Shown one piece after another: positions 35,083-45,996 of a stretch of DNA of 64,000 nt. The translations under genes were made by a program, and so were the position numbers. This DNA comes from Hydractinia symbiolongicarpus (lineage: Eukaryota; Cnidaria; Hydrozoa; Anthoathecata; Hydractiniidae), in assembly GCF_029227915.1 (NCBI RefSeq), contig NC_079886.1:10809501-10873500 (forward strand). Direction: 5' to 3'. The notes below the pieces were generated by a model that was not told where the DNA came from, searched no databases, and was given only the letters and a program-made list of their open reading frames with translations. Position 1 is the first letter of the stretch. Each line of letters opens with the position of its first letter.

Positions 35083-36498
35083 CTATTTGCTTTGCCTGGA
35101 ACCAACTATTACTTCATTTTCAACAATTCTAGAAACTTTGATCGTAAGTGCTTTTAGTTCGGTCGTGTCAATCATCATGGAGTAGTTCATCAAGGTATCA
35201 ATGGCATCGTGTAATTGAGATGTGGTTGGTTTCTCCAAAGGGCTAGCTCCATTATCCTCTTCGTCTTGCATTTCCTCGACCTCATTTCCCAGAATATCCG
35301 ACAAGATTTCTTCATCGAAACCTTGAGTTACAGAAACTGCGTCATCGAAAGAGGCGACATCTTTAGCACACAAATCTTTGTAATTTTCATCCAATCTGCT
35401 CAGTTGACGGTTGTATCATTCAACGCGCGAAACGGATCGTTGGATGATAGCGTGTTTTCATCGATCTCAGTAAATCCAGCTTTTTTGAAGCAGTTTTGAA
35501 CGGTTTTCTCTGTTACCTCATCCCAAGCCAACACCAGCATCTTCATTGCATCCAACAGTGAAACTTGAGGGAGTTCCTTTTTCTTGTCAATTGCTTCAAT
35601 CATCTTTTGGATCACTTTCACTGTGTACTTTGCTTTCAAAGAACGGATTACTCCTTGGTCCATTGGCTGAAGGACGGAGGTGGTGTTAGGAGGAAGGAAA
35701 AAAATATCAATTGCTCTTAACCCCCCGATTTCTGGATGAGCTGTGCAGTTGTCAATGATGAGGGCGATCCTACGATTGTCATTCTCCATTTTTTCATCAA
35801 GTTCCCTGACCCATTCTTCAAAGAGCGTTGAGTCCATCCAACTCTTCTTCTGGCCACGATAACGGCATGGCAATTGCTTTAAGTTTTTAAAACATCTCGG
35901 CTTTTGCGATTTTCCGATCACATACATAGGGAGTTTTTCCCCTTTCATGCTAGTGGAAGATTCGCAAAAACAATTATTTATTTTTTACAAGCCAATGAAC
36001 ACCATGGATGTACAGTTCGCGTTACTGGAAAAGCAGTCAACCAAGAAGACACGAAAGGCATGAAAGTTCCATGTATCTTAATGTTTAAAGGACAGCGAGA
36101 ATATGCAGATGTATTAAACAAAGAACTTAAGAAATATAGTTAAAAGAACCTGATATTGTTTTAAAGGATATGTTTTTTTCTTTTCTTCCAGCGATCGAGC
36201 AAGCCATCTGATGCACTAAAGTCGGTCAATCCTAGCTCTTTCGCAAAACAAATAGCTTTGGTTTTCAAAACCGAGGCAGACACAGGAATGTTCTGAGCCC
36301 TTGCATTTCCCAGCCATTTGTAGTAAGCGTCATCAAGGTGTTCGTATGTTGACGGTTTAAATCTATGCCTCTTCTTTGTTGACGAATTCGAATCAACAGC
36401 TTCGTAAATCTTTTTCTTATGTTTAACCCAGTTTGAAACAGTTTGTTTGGACATTCCATGTTTAATAGCAACAGATGTAAGACTTTTGCCTTTATCAA
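35083..36498 (-). pseudogene. Tigger-like transposase pseudogene
   Basis: In minus-strand order there is an N-terminal helix-turn-helix (about 36498-36161), a frameshift after KKRKK (the other frame then reads NISFKTISG), foreign sequence, the DDE domain from GEKLPMYVIGKSQKPRCFKN to FTEIDENTLSSNDPFRALND (35948-35412), another frameshift near 35397, and the tail ending ENEVIVGSRQSK (35083). The region that should contain the first catalytic Asp (ADETGLFYR-type motif) is missing, while the second Asp in IIDNC and the third in QPMDQG remain. The host gene family derived from such elements (TIGD/CENP-B) keeps an intact frame, so domestication is unlikely here. Confidence 0.85.
35949..36143 (+). 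other. Foreign segment with open plus-strand frame inside Tigger
   Basis: Where the transposase should encode its first catalytic Asp, the minus strand makes no sense. The plus strand is open and ends KVPCILMFKGQREYADVLNK...KKYS with a stop at 36141-36143. I do not recognise the protein. It could be a captured exon fragment, or another element inserted with loss of transposase sequence. Confidence 0.4.
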
Positions 36499-36600
36499 TT
36501 TCCTTGAGTATAGAGTTTTTGACCTAGCTCAGGCATGACTGCACACGTGAAGAAACAACCAATGTGTAGAATAGATTTGTTGACAAGTTTTTGATTAATT

Positions 36601-37975
36601 TTTTTTTTTTTTTTTTTTTTTGATAGTCAATCTTAATATATTATATAGAATTATAAACGTTACAAGTGACAAGAAAATAGCTAGCTAAACAGCAAAACAA
36701 AGTTCTCCGTTTCTCAGACTGATATAGTACAGGCGATTGTGCGTAGTATAATCGAGTTTCAATATATTGAAACGTAAAAAATTTTGAAAATCTCTCAGTT
36801 GACAAGTCGGCTCGTTGCATCTGATATCTCGAGACAATCAACATCTACTTTATCAACCTTCGTTTTGTATTTCTTGATCCTCGAATACAGAGTATTGCTG
36901 AACGCAGTAAACAAAATGATAATTTCGTCCGAAGCCAGTTTGTAACGGTACTTTGTTCTAGATTTGTTTTTTCCGCTACTTTATGCGGCAGAGTGGAGAT
37001 AAAATGTTTTCTCTCGACTGGATCCCCCATATGGTGTGAAAATCAGCGGTGTAAATGATCCGTGTTCTACTTCTAGCACTCTTTGTCCATATGCACGTTT
37101 CTTGATGTTTTCATTCGATTTGAATGCATTAGGCAGTTTCTGATTGAAGTATGTCAAAGCGAATGGGTTAAATACAAAAAATGCTCGTTGACCTCGTTGT
37201 CAGAATCCTCTAACGCTAATGTCGAGTCTAGCTTCATCTGTGGAGTTTGCATAATTGCTTAATTTTTCTCCAGTCAGCTGTTGTAAATGCGGTTCTGTTT
37301 CTACATCATTGGAAATCTCTTTAGATATTTTTGCCAAAGTATCTATTAATTCGTCGTGACGTTGATGAATATAGCCACCTTTGAGTTTTCAGTTTTTCGT
37401 TATTTGCATCAGTTTCTGTTTAGGATTTGTTTTTGATATTATTGTGTAACTGTTCGTCAAATTTATAAGACATTTCCTGTAGTTTAATTCTTTCTGCTAG
37501 TTGTTTTGTCATTTCAACAGAATTTTTATGTTCTCTCTTTAATGACTCGACTAATATCACAATTCCCATACCACCATAGCGAATTGGTAAACTCAGTAAT
37601 ATTCTCTCGTTTTCGGTACATTTATGTCCCTCTGTCAATGCTGGGATCAGTGTATTGTCGATAACATCGTCCAGTACTTTGACATACTTGCTCATATCCC
37701 CAAGTGTCCGGATAAAATAGTTAAATTTGTGTTGAAATCCACTTATGTAAGTAGCATAGGCAGCGTGTGGTTGAAAAAGAGCAATTTTAGCCAACTTCTT
37801 TATCTGAACAATCCATTCATTTACCAACCCAATGATGATCTCGTGTTCATAAAGCTGCCAAGATTTTTATTTCCATCTGTAGTGATGTTTATCTCCGTGT
37901 CACTACAGACTTCATCAGCTACTAATTTATGTTCATCCTCAGATATCTATTTGCTAGAGTCGCGCGACTAAAGCG
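36601..37975 (-). mobile_element. Nested retroelement fragment with poly(A) tail
   Basis: A 22-base T run at 36601-36622 is the poly(A) tail of a minus-strand insertion. Upstream, the minus strand encodes pieces of a retroelement C-terminal region: ITTDGNKNLGSFM (about 37880), VNEWIVQIKKLAKIAL...AAYATYISGFQHKFNYFIRTLGDMS...LLSLPIRYGGMGI (37420-37827), FTPLIFTPYGG (about 37040), then NWLRTKLSFCLLRSAILCIRGSR and, after a frameshift, VDVDCLEISDATSRLVN (36843-36790). Frames change several times, so it is a dead copy. The segment is similar to the region after the RT in a cnidarian retroelement class whose family I cannot name with certainty. Confidence 0.65.
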
Positions 37976-39294
37976 AATGAGTGGAAACCGGCCTTTACTA
38001 TTAACCATGATTTTTAAAATCAATGCAATGTCTTTTGTTTCCAGAAAAAAATATGAATTCGAAGTTTTTGCCTCAAGGGACCGAGAAAAAGTGTACTATA
38101 TAGCCGGCGTCCTAGTTATCCGGGGTCCCAGTATGCGAAGTTTTTTTTTGCTTGAATAGGGTAAGCAAGTTCAAGAAAACGAGAAAAAGTGTGCTATATA
38201 GCGGGCGTCCTAGTTATCCGGTGTATCACTTATCAAGAGTATACTGTATTTCCGTATTACAGGACTTATTATACCAAATATCTTGCTAAAAGCAAGGTTT
38301 TAAAAAATAAATTTCGCGGGAGTTTAATTTCGCAAATGACGAATTGTGAAAGATTCTGGAGAATTATATTATAGTTATATGAAGAATGGAAGTAAAAATC
38401 TTCAAGATGACGATTGTGTTGCTGAAGTTAGTTTGTAATGATTCATATAAAATAGAAGAAAAAAAACGATAAAAAGTAGAAAATGTGTCGATTTTTTTTA
38501 ATGTCTAATTGAAAAAAGTCAATAAGTAGAGGATATTTTCACCACAAAAAATAAGAGGAAAGTTGAACCCTTTAAAACTTATCTGCACCTAAATTAACAG
38601 CAAAAAAAATTGTTTGAACAACCTGTCCCAGGGCCAAAATTCGGCAAACTTTACTTTCTAACAAACCATATATCCGGTAACCGCATCGGAATTCGAAATG
38701 GTAGTCACAATTCCAAAACAAGAAGCTTAAAACTGCAAAGTTGCAACAAAGCTAAGCAAATTTTAGCACAGTTTCCAAGGTATAGCGTATATTTCTCGTA
38801 GTCTTGTGGTGCACTATTTTCTTTTATATATATTTATATTATCAAAAGACGTAAGTTTTACGTCTGTCTGTCTAATACATATTCTCAGAGCAAGGGAAAT
38901 TACACCGCAGTTTCACCAAAATTTGTGCAACAAGTAGGGTTTAGCTAGCTGATCCAATTAGCTAGCTAAGTATAGCTATACAAGAAAGTTAATAATTGCT
39001 CCATTAGGCTCATAGGACCCTACATGAACCTGGTTTAAGTGCATTTGTTGCAAAGTCATTTTTACAAACTACAGCTAGCTCTAGCTATAACCTATAGCTA
39101 GCTAGCAATGTTGAATCCTTTGTTAAACACTTTGTCAAGAAAAAAACACCCCATAGCTGCATAGCAAAGGTTTTTGTTAGCTAGCTAAATAAAGAAATTT
39201 TGAAAATGACTAACAAACAGCTTATTATATAAAATGAAAATTTTTACACAAATTATGAAAACTTTGGAAATTATGAAAACTTTGGACATAAATA

Positions 39295-40201
39295 TGCCCA
39301 GTCTTAGACTGATCGGCAATTCTTAAGACTGGGCAGGGTGTCACAAGATTGGGCAGGAGACCACCATGTTTGGCCCATCTTCAGATGCCTTTTAGATTTT
39401 TTTTTAAGAAGGATGTAACACATAAGCTCTGTTGTTTGCAAGACCCGACAAACATTCTCAGGCACAATAAAAAAATCATATTTGGGTTATGTACACAAAA
39501 AAGGAATTTGCCTGTAATGTTGAAATAACCAGCAGTATTTTAAAAATAAAATGGTTAAATATAAAGAATCAGATAAATCGTATTCAACCATATTGTTAAT
39601 ACACCTTTACGATAATTCAGGAAAACTAACACTCCATCACAGCTTATTTTGCGATCGGAGGAGGTAAACATCACACTTTTATAAGAGTTTATTAAGGAGA
39701 AAACACGTTTTTCGTGATAACTTTTCTTGATGCATTTTGTTTTTAATGGAAAATACGCTTAAGTTGTATCTTATTATTATTAACGTTTCCTTTTGCCTCT
39801 AACAAATTCTCATAAAAACACGATTTTTACCTCCTTTTTTCCGGTATTGTAAAACGATGGAGAGCCGTAGGAGCGCATGTACAATTGAATTATCGTAAAG
39901 GTGTATTAGCTAGCTAGCTGGTAACTTTAATGGATGGGAAGTTTAGCTAGCTAGCTATAGTCAGCTAATATGGTTGAATAGTTTACATGGTATATATATT
40001 TTTTTGGCCTTTTGATTTGCCAAGAAAAATTTCAATTTACAGTCTAAAATTTTCATTTTTCTCTTTGACTTCCACAGTTGTTCAAGATTGGACATCTGCG
40101 TCCATAGATTGGGCAGTCCAGTCTTAAGACTGGCCACCCATTTGTCACTGTCAGAAGATTAGCCTGGCCAGTCTTAGATGGGTGCGTTCCAAGATTGGGC
40201 A
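39295..40201. mobile_element. Inverted-repeat element interrupted by a MITE
   Basis: The ends TGCCCAGTCTTAGACTGATC (39295) and CCAAGATTGGGCA (ending 40201) are roughly inverted. Inside both ends are further copies of AGTCTTAAGACTGG and AGATTGGGCAG. The intact TIR element at 39599-39906 sits within it. No transposase frame is seen and no target duplication is clear. Confidence 0.4.
39599..39906. mobile_element. Intact short TIR element (MITE) with TA duplication
   Basis: A perfect 21-bp inverted repeat, ATACACCTTTACGATAATTCA at the left and its exact complement at the right, bounds 308 bp. Both sides carry TA (39597-39598 and 39907-39908), as in Tc1/mariner or pogo-type insertions. A second, degraded copy is at 172-527. 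There is no open frame, so it must be mobilised in trans. The perfect ends suggest recent activity. Confidence 0.88.
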
Positions 40202-40676
40202 GAACAGAAATAATGAACATTTTTATGAGGGGTCTCAAACATATGTAGGTGGTTGACAGGAAACTATGATATATTTACGTTTGGCTTAACATGCTTAAAA
40301 TTTTCTGTTTTTTACCTTTTTCCAATATATACATAGTTATTATGAATAAAAGGTAAATCAATTACCATAAAAATTTTTTTCGTCTCAAGCCTCTTATTTT
40401 TTGCAGACAGCCCCATAACTTAGGATCTGCATGTCGGTTTGCAATCAAATTTTATGAGTGAAGTTTATCATTTGTTATATATAATTAAATCCCTTATGGG
40501 CATTCCTTTTTTATCTTTTTTTAAAAAAAGTCTGTCTTTTATTTCTTTTAGGATTATAAAAATATAGACAAAAATAGTTTCATTGGCCCAAACAAAAGTC
40601 AAAAATTTAATGTCAGAAATTATTTTTTATTTTTTTTTTAACAAAACCACCACAACAAAAAAAGTTATTAGTATGT

Positions 40677-40824
40677 CCATGCTCAGTTCTGGTAGGTCCA
40701 TGCTCGGTTCTGGTGGGTTCGTGCTCAGTTCTGTTGTGTTCCTTGTCGGCTCTTCCAAGTTCCTTGTCATTCTGCTGGGTTCCTTGTCGGCTCTGCTGGG
40801 TTTCTGGTCAGTTCTGCTGGGTTT
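40677..40824. repeat. 21-bp minisatellite, seven units
   Basis: Seven imperfect units of the type CCATGCTCAGTTCTGGTGGGT follow one another, drifting to TCCTTGTCGGCTCTGCTGGGT. Because 21 is a multiple of three, a spurious 81-codon frame stays open across it. I do not regard this as a gene. Confidence 0.75.
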
Positions 40825-41369
40825 GTAAGTACGCTCCCAAAGACAAAGTTATTGTTCTACCTGCAACTCATAAATTTTGAGCTTGTGGGTGAAATAATAA
40901 AGCCACAGAAAAAGAGGAATTTTTTTGTGTATTTGGCTTTGATAAAGGCTACAAATCACCTCAAATCTCCCTTATTATTGGAATAAGATTGTAATAATTA
41001 GACGACTCGATGATACGCCAGTTCCGTGTCTCTGTGACAGGCAAAGTTGATATGCTTATTTTTCTTTGATGCCGCCGAAAAATGCATGTCTAATATGTTA
41101 AATTTTCTGATGTTACGGCGCAACGTCAGTAATACTACTTTGACGTCAATATCTTATATTAAATTAATGAAGCCATTACAGTGCACCTAAAACTTTGAGG
41201 CCAAATAACTTGGAAACAAGGTGGTGACGTCAATGATTTTTCACTGTGTGGGTAACTAAGGACCACCTGGGACCAATTTGGGTAAGCTTTCCAAACCTGG
41301 GTCCCCCAATCCGTTTCACAAGGGACATCAGAAAATCTTCAAACCTCAATATCTGTGCAACCGTTTGTC

Positions 41370-41664
41370 AAAGATACATGATCCTATACATTTTCTTGAT
41401 CAGTGTTTTGAGATCTATATGATGAAGGCAACCGGTATACAAATTTCTTAAAATAATTTTTTCGCATATTTGTTTGTTTTTGCTGATGTCAGCAAAATTT
41501 TTAAACCCTTATATATCCTTAGGTGTTTGTCCAAAAAATGATCCTATACATTATTTTAATCAGCTATTCAAGCTGTACACAATAAAGGCAACAAGTAAAC
41601 AAATTTTCAAGAAAAAATAATTTGTCTCTTGACATATCCCGGCTGACGTCATCAAAATTTAAAT
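41370..41664. repeat. Diverged direct duplication, 160-bp period, with TGACGTCA-like words
   Basis: TGATCCTATACATT at 41379 recurs at 41539, followed in both copies by matching AAGGCAAC..GTA.ACAAATTT and GCTGA(T/C)GTCA(G/T)CAAAATTT. Several further GACGTCA words occur from 41120 to 41650. They may be repeat-family sequence rather than CREB-type sites. Confidence 0.55.
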
Positions 41665-42457
41665 AATGGTTCATTTTTAATGTTATCCTGTCTAAGTGGG
41701 TTTTTCCACTGGCTTTTCGGCTAGTTATATATAGACTTAACATGTTGCTAAATAATTCCTTTATATGATTTGCTACCTTCATGGTATTTTCAGAAATAGA
41801 TTATCTATCAGCATATAAAGTCATAAATTTTGTTTAACGAAGATTGAGGACTAAGTTTTTGATGAGTAATTAAGTTTTTAAAGCAAATGTGTTCTACAAA
41901 TATTTTATATAATTTTGTGGAACACCTTTGTGAGATATTATACATTTTCAGTTTCTTTTTTATTATGACTTTGGAATAAACACATTTTGTTGTACAATTA
42001 AATTTGGTTAAATTTACCTGACCTAATAGAATCTAAACAAAAATTTCAAATTTCACTGACATGGTGTTTTCATATTGTGGCTATAAGAACTGTATGTACT
42101 TGTCATAACCTTGTACAAGTAGTTTCAAATTATAGGTAAATATTTTTATATAAAAACTTGGAATATAACTTTGTTTTAGTAATTTTAACCAAAATCAAAT
42201 CAAATCCAAAATGAGGTTTCCCACTACCCAAAATTAACTCACTGTAAAGAGAAAGAATTTAAGATTTTTAAAACACCCAGCAATGTTTTAATATTTGTGG
42301 TACTTTACATCCAAAAGCACATTTTTATGCATTCAAAATGCACAGCGAAAAGTTATACTACAAAAATAATAAAGAGATTGTGGGCCATTTAACTTTAGAA
42401 AATTAGTACAATTTTGATAAAATTTTATGCTTTGTTTAGGTGAATACAAATATCATC

Positions 42458-44173
42458 ATGCTGCCAAGATTAATTGGAAAGAAGTACCCAAACATATCTG
42501 CTATTTATCAATGTGTCAATCCTGCAAGAAATAGATTTGAAAAATACGTGTCTGCATCTCTTGTAAATTTGAGTGAAAATCAAACAAAAGCATACCTTCA
42601 TGTTGAACAGAATTATCAACAGCATAAACAAGATCAAAAAAAAAGAAGAACATACTTCTTACCTTTCCTTCTTACCACTGCTGTGTCTCTCTCTGGTTTG
42701 AAATACTATTTAGATCACAGAGCAACAACCTCGTGCTCGAAAAAAGTACCCCAAAAATTGTTCTCACGACAAGAGGTGGCAAAGAAAAATTCTAAAGAAA
42801 CAGGTGTTTGGGTAATTTTTGGCCATGATGTTTATGATATTACTGAATTTGTTGCTAATCATCCAGGTGGGGCAAATTACATTATGTTAGCTGCTGGCAA
42901 GAATGTTGAACCTTATTGGGAAATGTATGCATTCCATAAAAATGGTGAAGTTCTTGACATTTTAAAAGAGTACCACATTGGTGAATTAAGAAAAGAAGAT
43001 TGGGTTGTGGAAGAAAGTTCAAAAGCTGGCCCATTTGCAAATGATCCAAAGCGACATCCAGCTTTGATTGCTAATTCTACTGAACCATTTAATGCTGAAA
43101 CACCCCCTATATTGGCAGTAGATAAATTAATCACTCCAAATGATTTATTCTTTGTGCGCAACCACTTGCCTGTACCAAACTTACGTTCAAAGGATCATAA
43201 GCTGATAGTTAAAGGACTTGGAATAAAGAAAACCATTGTTCTAACTGTTGATGAATTAAAAAGTAAATACAAAAAAGTAACATTAGAAGCAGCTTTACAG
43301 TGTGCTGGAAACAGAAGAAGTGAAATGAATCCCATTAAGAAAGTCAAGGGACTATCATGGTCCCACAATGCAATAAGTAATGCTGTATGGGGTGGAGTGC
43401 TTCTTAAAGATGTTCTTATTAGAGCTGGTGTTGAACCAGAGGATAAAAATTTAAAACATATTCATTTTGAGGGTGCTGATACAGATCCAACCGGTGCTCC
43501 TTATGGTGCCTCGATTCCTGCAAATCGAGTTTTTAACAAAAATACACCAATTTTAATAGCATATGAAATGAATGGAGAACCATTACCAAGAGATCATGGA
43601 TTTCCACTTCGGATATTAGCACCTGGTATAGTTGGAGCACGTAACGTAAAATGGTTGCAGAAAATTGTGGTGAGTGACAAGGAATATCCAGGCCATTGGC
43701 AGCAAAATGATTATAAACCATTTTCACCAAATATTGATTGGGACAATGTTGATTTTTCGAAATCCCGTGCTATTCAAGAGCTTCCAGTTACGTCAGCAAT
43801 ATGTTCTCCTCCAGAAGGTTCTGTAGTAAATGAATGTGATGAGGAAGTTACAGTCAAGGGTTATGCTTATAGTGGGGGAGGAAATGCAATTGTTCGTGTT
43901 GATGTAACTACAGATGGTGGCAAGACATGGCATACTGCTAAAATAAATCAGACGGATCAAGATATTTATGACACTTTTTCTTGGGCCCTTTGGGAATGCA
44001 TCCTTCCAATACCACCAAACCATAATGGCAAAATGGAAATTTTATGCCGTGCAGTTGACAGCTCTTGTAACACCCAACCAGAAACTGTTGCTCCAATTTG
44101 GAACCTACGTGGTGTTTTAAACAATGCATGGCATAAAATGACCTTAAAGGTTGAGAATGATGATGATGAATGA
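42458..44173 (+). CDS. SUOX: Sulfite oxidase (cytochrome b5 / molybdopterin)
   Basis: An uninterrupted frame of 571 codons starts at ATG 42458, the first ATG after the presumed 5' UTR acceptor at 42439, and ends with TGA. It oxidises sulfite to sulfate in the mitochondrial intermembrane space, passing electrons to cytochrome c. In order there are a leader, a hydrophobic segment (about 67-85) and a cytochrome b5 domain with HDVYDITEFV, axial His in HPGG (135) and FHKNGEV (160). The molybdenum-binding domain follows, with LQCAGNRRSEMN (ligand Cys about 282), YEMNGEPLPRDHGFPLR and GIVGARNVKWL. The last domain is the dimerisation domain (ICSPPEGSVV, VTVKGYAYSGGGNAIVRV, VTTDGGKTWHTA). Length and motifs match animal SUOX (human about 545 aa). 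All catalytic residues I can check are present. The coding exon lacks introns, unlike its neighbours. Confidence 0.96.
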   Translation: MLPRLIGKKYPNISAIYQCVNPARNRFEKYVSASLVNLSENQTKAYLHVEQNYQQHKQDQKKRRTYFLPFLLTTAVSLSGLKYYLDHRATTSCSKKVPQKLFSRQEVAKKNSKETGVWVIFGHDVYDITEFVANHPGGANYIMLAAGKNVEPYWEMYAFHKNGEVLDILKEYHIGELRKEDWVVEESSKAGPFANDPKRHPALIANSTEPFNAETPPILAVDKLITPNDLFFVRNHLPVPNLRSKDHKLIVKGLGIKKTIVLTVDELKSKYKKVTLEAALQCAGNRRSEMNPIKKVKGLSWSHNAISNAVWGGVLLKDVLIRAGVEPEDKNLKHIHFEGADTDPTGAPYGASIPANRVFNKNTPILIAYEMNGEPLPRDHGFPLRILAPGIVGARNVKWLQKIVVSDKEYPGHWQQNDYKPFSPNIDWDNVDFSKSRAIQELPVTSAICSPPEGSVVNECDEEVTVKGYAYSGGGNAIVRVDVTTDGGKTWHTAKINQTDQDIYDTFSWALWECILPIPPNHNGKMEILCRAVDSSCNTQPETVAPIWNLRGVLNNAWHKMTLKVENDDDE

Positions 44174-45996
44174 ATGGGGTTAAACAATTATGTGACATTG
44201 AAGCATTAGTTGGAAAAGAAAATCTGAAATAAGAGCATATAGTTATCTATATGTTGTGAGTACTATTATAACTTTTTTAAGAAATATGAAATTTATTCGT
44301 GCAATGAATATTGTTTTTTAGTCACTGATATGCAAATTTTTAAAATGGGTAGAGAGCTAAAGTTGTTTAACACGGAAAAGCTTAAAATTTAAACTTAATC
44401 CCACCCTCATTCATTCTTAAATGCAATAGTACATGCAGACTTTATAAGCAGGTCAGTAGGCAGGTCAGTAAGGTAAAACCTGTCAAAGAGCTGCATGTCC
44501 TGCTTGTAACGGGACACCACTATACCATCCTACTTCAAAATGCTTAAAAATGGTTAAAGCAATTTCTTAATGAAACATTCACAGAATTACCCTTTTTCTG
44601 AGTCTTTTTATTATGATTTGGAGTTTCGTTATTTTTTGGAATGTAAATAAAGTGTGAATAGTCATTAATTAAAAAACACCACTGGTTTGGAACCTCTGTA
44701 CCAGATCGTTGCTTAAAAATTTGTATGATCGATCTCAAGAGAGATAAAGTTGAAGAATTTTAAATAATTGTGTTGCAAATAAATAGTTAAAAAGTAACAA
44801 AAATTTTTAAAAAAGAAATGTTTTCAGAGTAAGCCTATAACATGAACAGCTTAAAATATTTAAATAAGTGCTAAAAATTAGTACTTAAAATCAGGATGTC
44901 CCGTTTGCAAACAGGACTGCATTTTTAAGCCACAAACTAACGCTTCTCTATCCCACTTAAAGTTACAGAAGTATAGTTTTTATGATTTACAGTAAAAACA
45001 GTACGACTGTGGTGTATTAGAATTTGACACATGTCCTTCAAAATTCTAGGGACTTTATTGTTAAAATTTTCTACCTTTGTTATTAGTAAGCCTGCACAAA
45101 TTAGTATTTTGTAATGAAGTGTTTGTTATAAATAGTGTATATACAGTCTGTTGTCACATGTAAAACCATTTACAATACTGACATTTTAAATCTGTTTATA
45201 AAACTCTACTTCTAACTTATTCCCATTTCACGATAATGTTTGCCAACAGGCCAAGAGAGAGTGTTCAATGTGGTTGAACAAAAAAACTCAATTGTTTGTG
45301 GTAAAAAAAATTAATTCAGAAAAAAATTTAACTACATTTTTTTATGATTATTATTGATAGAATATGTTTTGTTTATGTAATTCAAATAAGGTTTGTAAAG
45401 AAAAATTTTAACAATGGCTAGGTAAAATTTTTATATGTATGTTTAATAATTCTTAGAATTATTGTTAAAATATCGCCCTATTTTGTATTCTTGTATTATT
45501 CATAAATCCCCTAGAAACATACAGAAAGCTTTATAAAGAATTGTTCCTTTATTAAAGTGATTAAAAATAATGTTTTCAAAATTAACAAAATACCTTTCAT
45601 GGGGTGTTGTACACTTTATGAAAACAGAAAAAACCTCATTTTGATAAGCAAACAGAAACACTAAATTATGCATAACATAGCAACAATATCAAATTCTAAT
45701 GTTTGTGATACACTAAGTTTAAATCTGTTATAACAAATTGTTTATGTTAATAATTTATGGATGCTCGAAGGTTTATGTTTGCTTTATGTGAATTCATGTT
45801 CTAAAATATTGATTGTGTGATAAAAAAATCAATGTGAAAGGAAGGTTTTCAGCAAAAAAATGTAACTAACATGTCATTCAGGTGAAGCATTTGAGTATGA
45901 GGAGAAACTTTTTTAAAGTTTTTAGATGTTTTTTTTGAATAATTTACCGTTTGGAAATTGGAGTTGACGTAGATATTTCTGAAGTTTGTAACAAGA
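44174..45996. other. 3' UTR of sulfite oxidase and intergenic DNA
   Basis: AATAAA signals at 44646-44651 and 44778-44783 are plausible polyadenylation sites, about 470-600 bp after the stop. The remainder up to the NACHT-WD gene is AT-rich with no gene seen. Confidence 0.5.

Larger units (their letters stand above)
34822..38246 (-). mobile_element. Tigger/pogo-type DNA transposon, broken, with nested insertion
   Basis: The ends are inverted: CAGTATACTCTCGATAAGTG at 34822 and CACTTATCAAGAGTATACTG at 38227-38246, each flanked by TA (34820-34821 and 38247-38248), the pogo target duplication. Subterminal repeats of GTCCTAGTTATC(C)GG type lie at both ends. On the minus strand, 36161-36454 encodes a CENP-B-like helix-turn-helix region (SKQTVSNWVKHKKKIYEAV) and 35400-35948 a DDE core with IDNCTAH and PPNTTSVLQPMDQG. 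The acidic C terminus continues at 35083-35394 after a frameshift. About 200 bp of the expected middle is replaced by unrelated DNA, so the copy is not functional. A reverse-transcriptase fragment is inserted between the N-terminal end and the right terminus. Confidence 0.88.
38247..42457. other. Intergenic, repeat-dense region upstream of sulfite oxidase
   Basis: No host gene is supported. It holds clusters of AGCTAGCT palindromes (about 38940-39190 and 39907-39970), two nested inverted-repeat elements, a 21-bp minisatellite, and a diverged 160-bp direct duplication. An acceptor-like TTTGTTTAG directly precedes GTGAATAC at 42440, suggesting a 5' UTR intron of the sulfite oxidase gene with its first exon somewhere in this stretch. 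Confidence 0.5.

Noticed and set aside
35083-36498. Domesticated Tigger-derived host gene
   Set aside because: The frame is broken at several points and the catalytic centre is replaced, so the locus looks like a dead transposon.
40583-40828. Possible small membrane protein of 81 residues
   Set aside because: It is produced by a 21-bp minisatellite whose period is a multiple of three.
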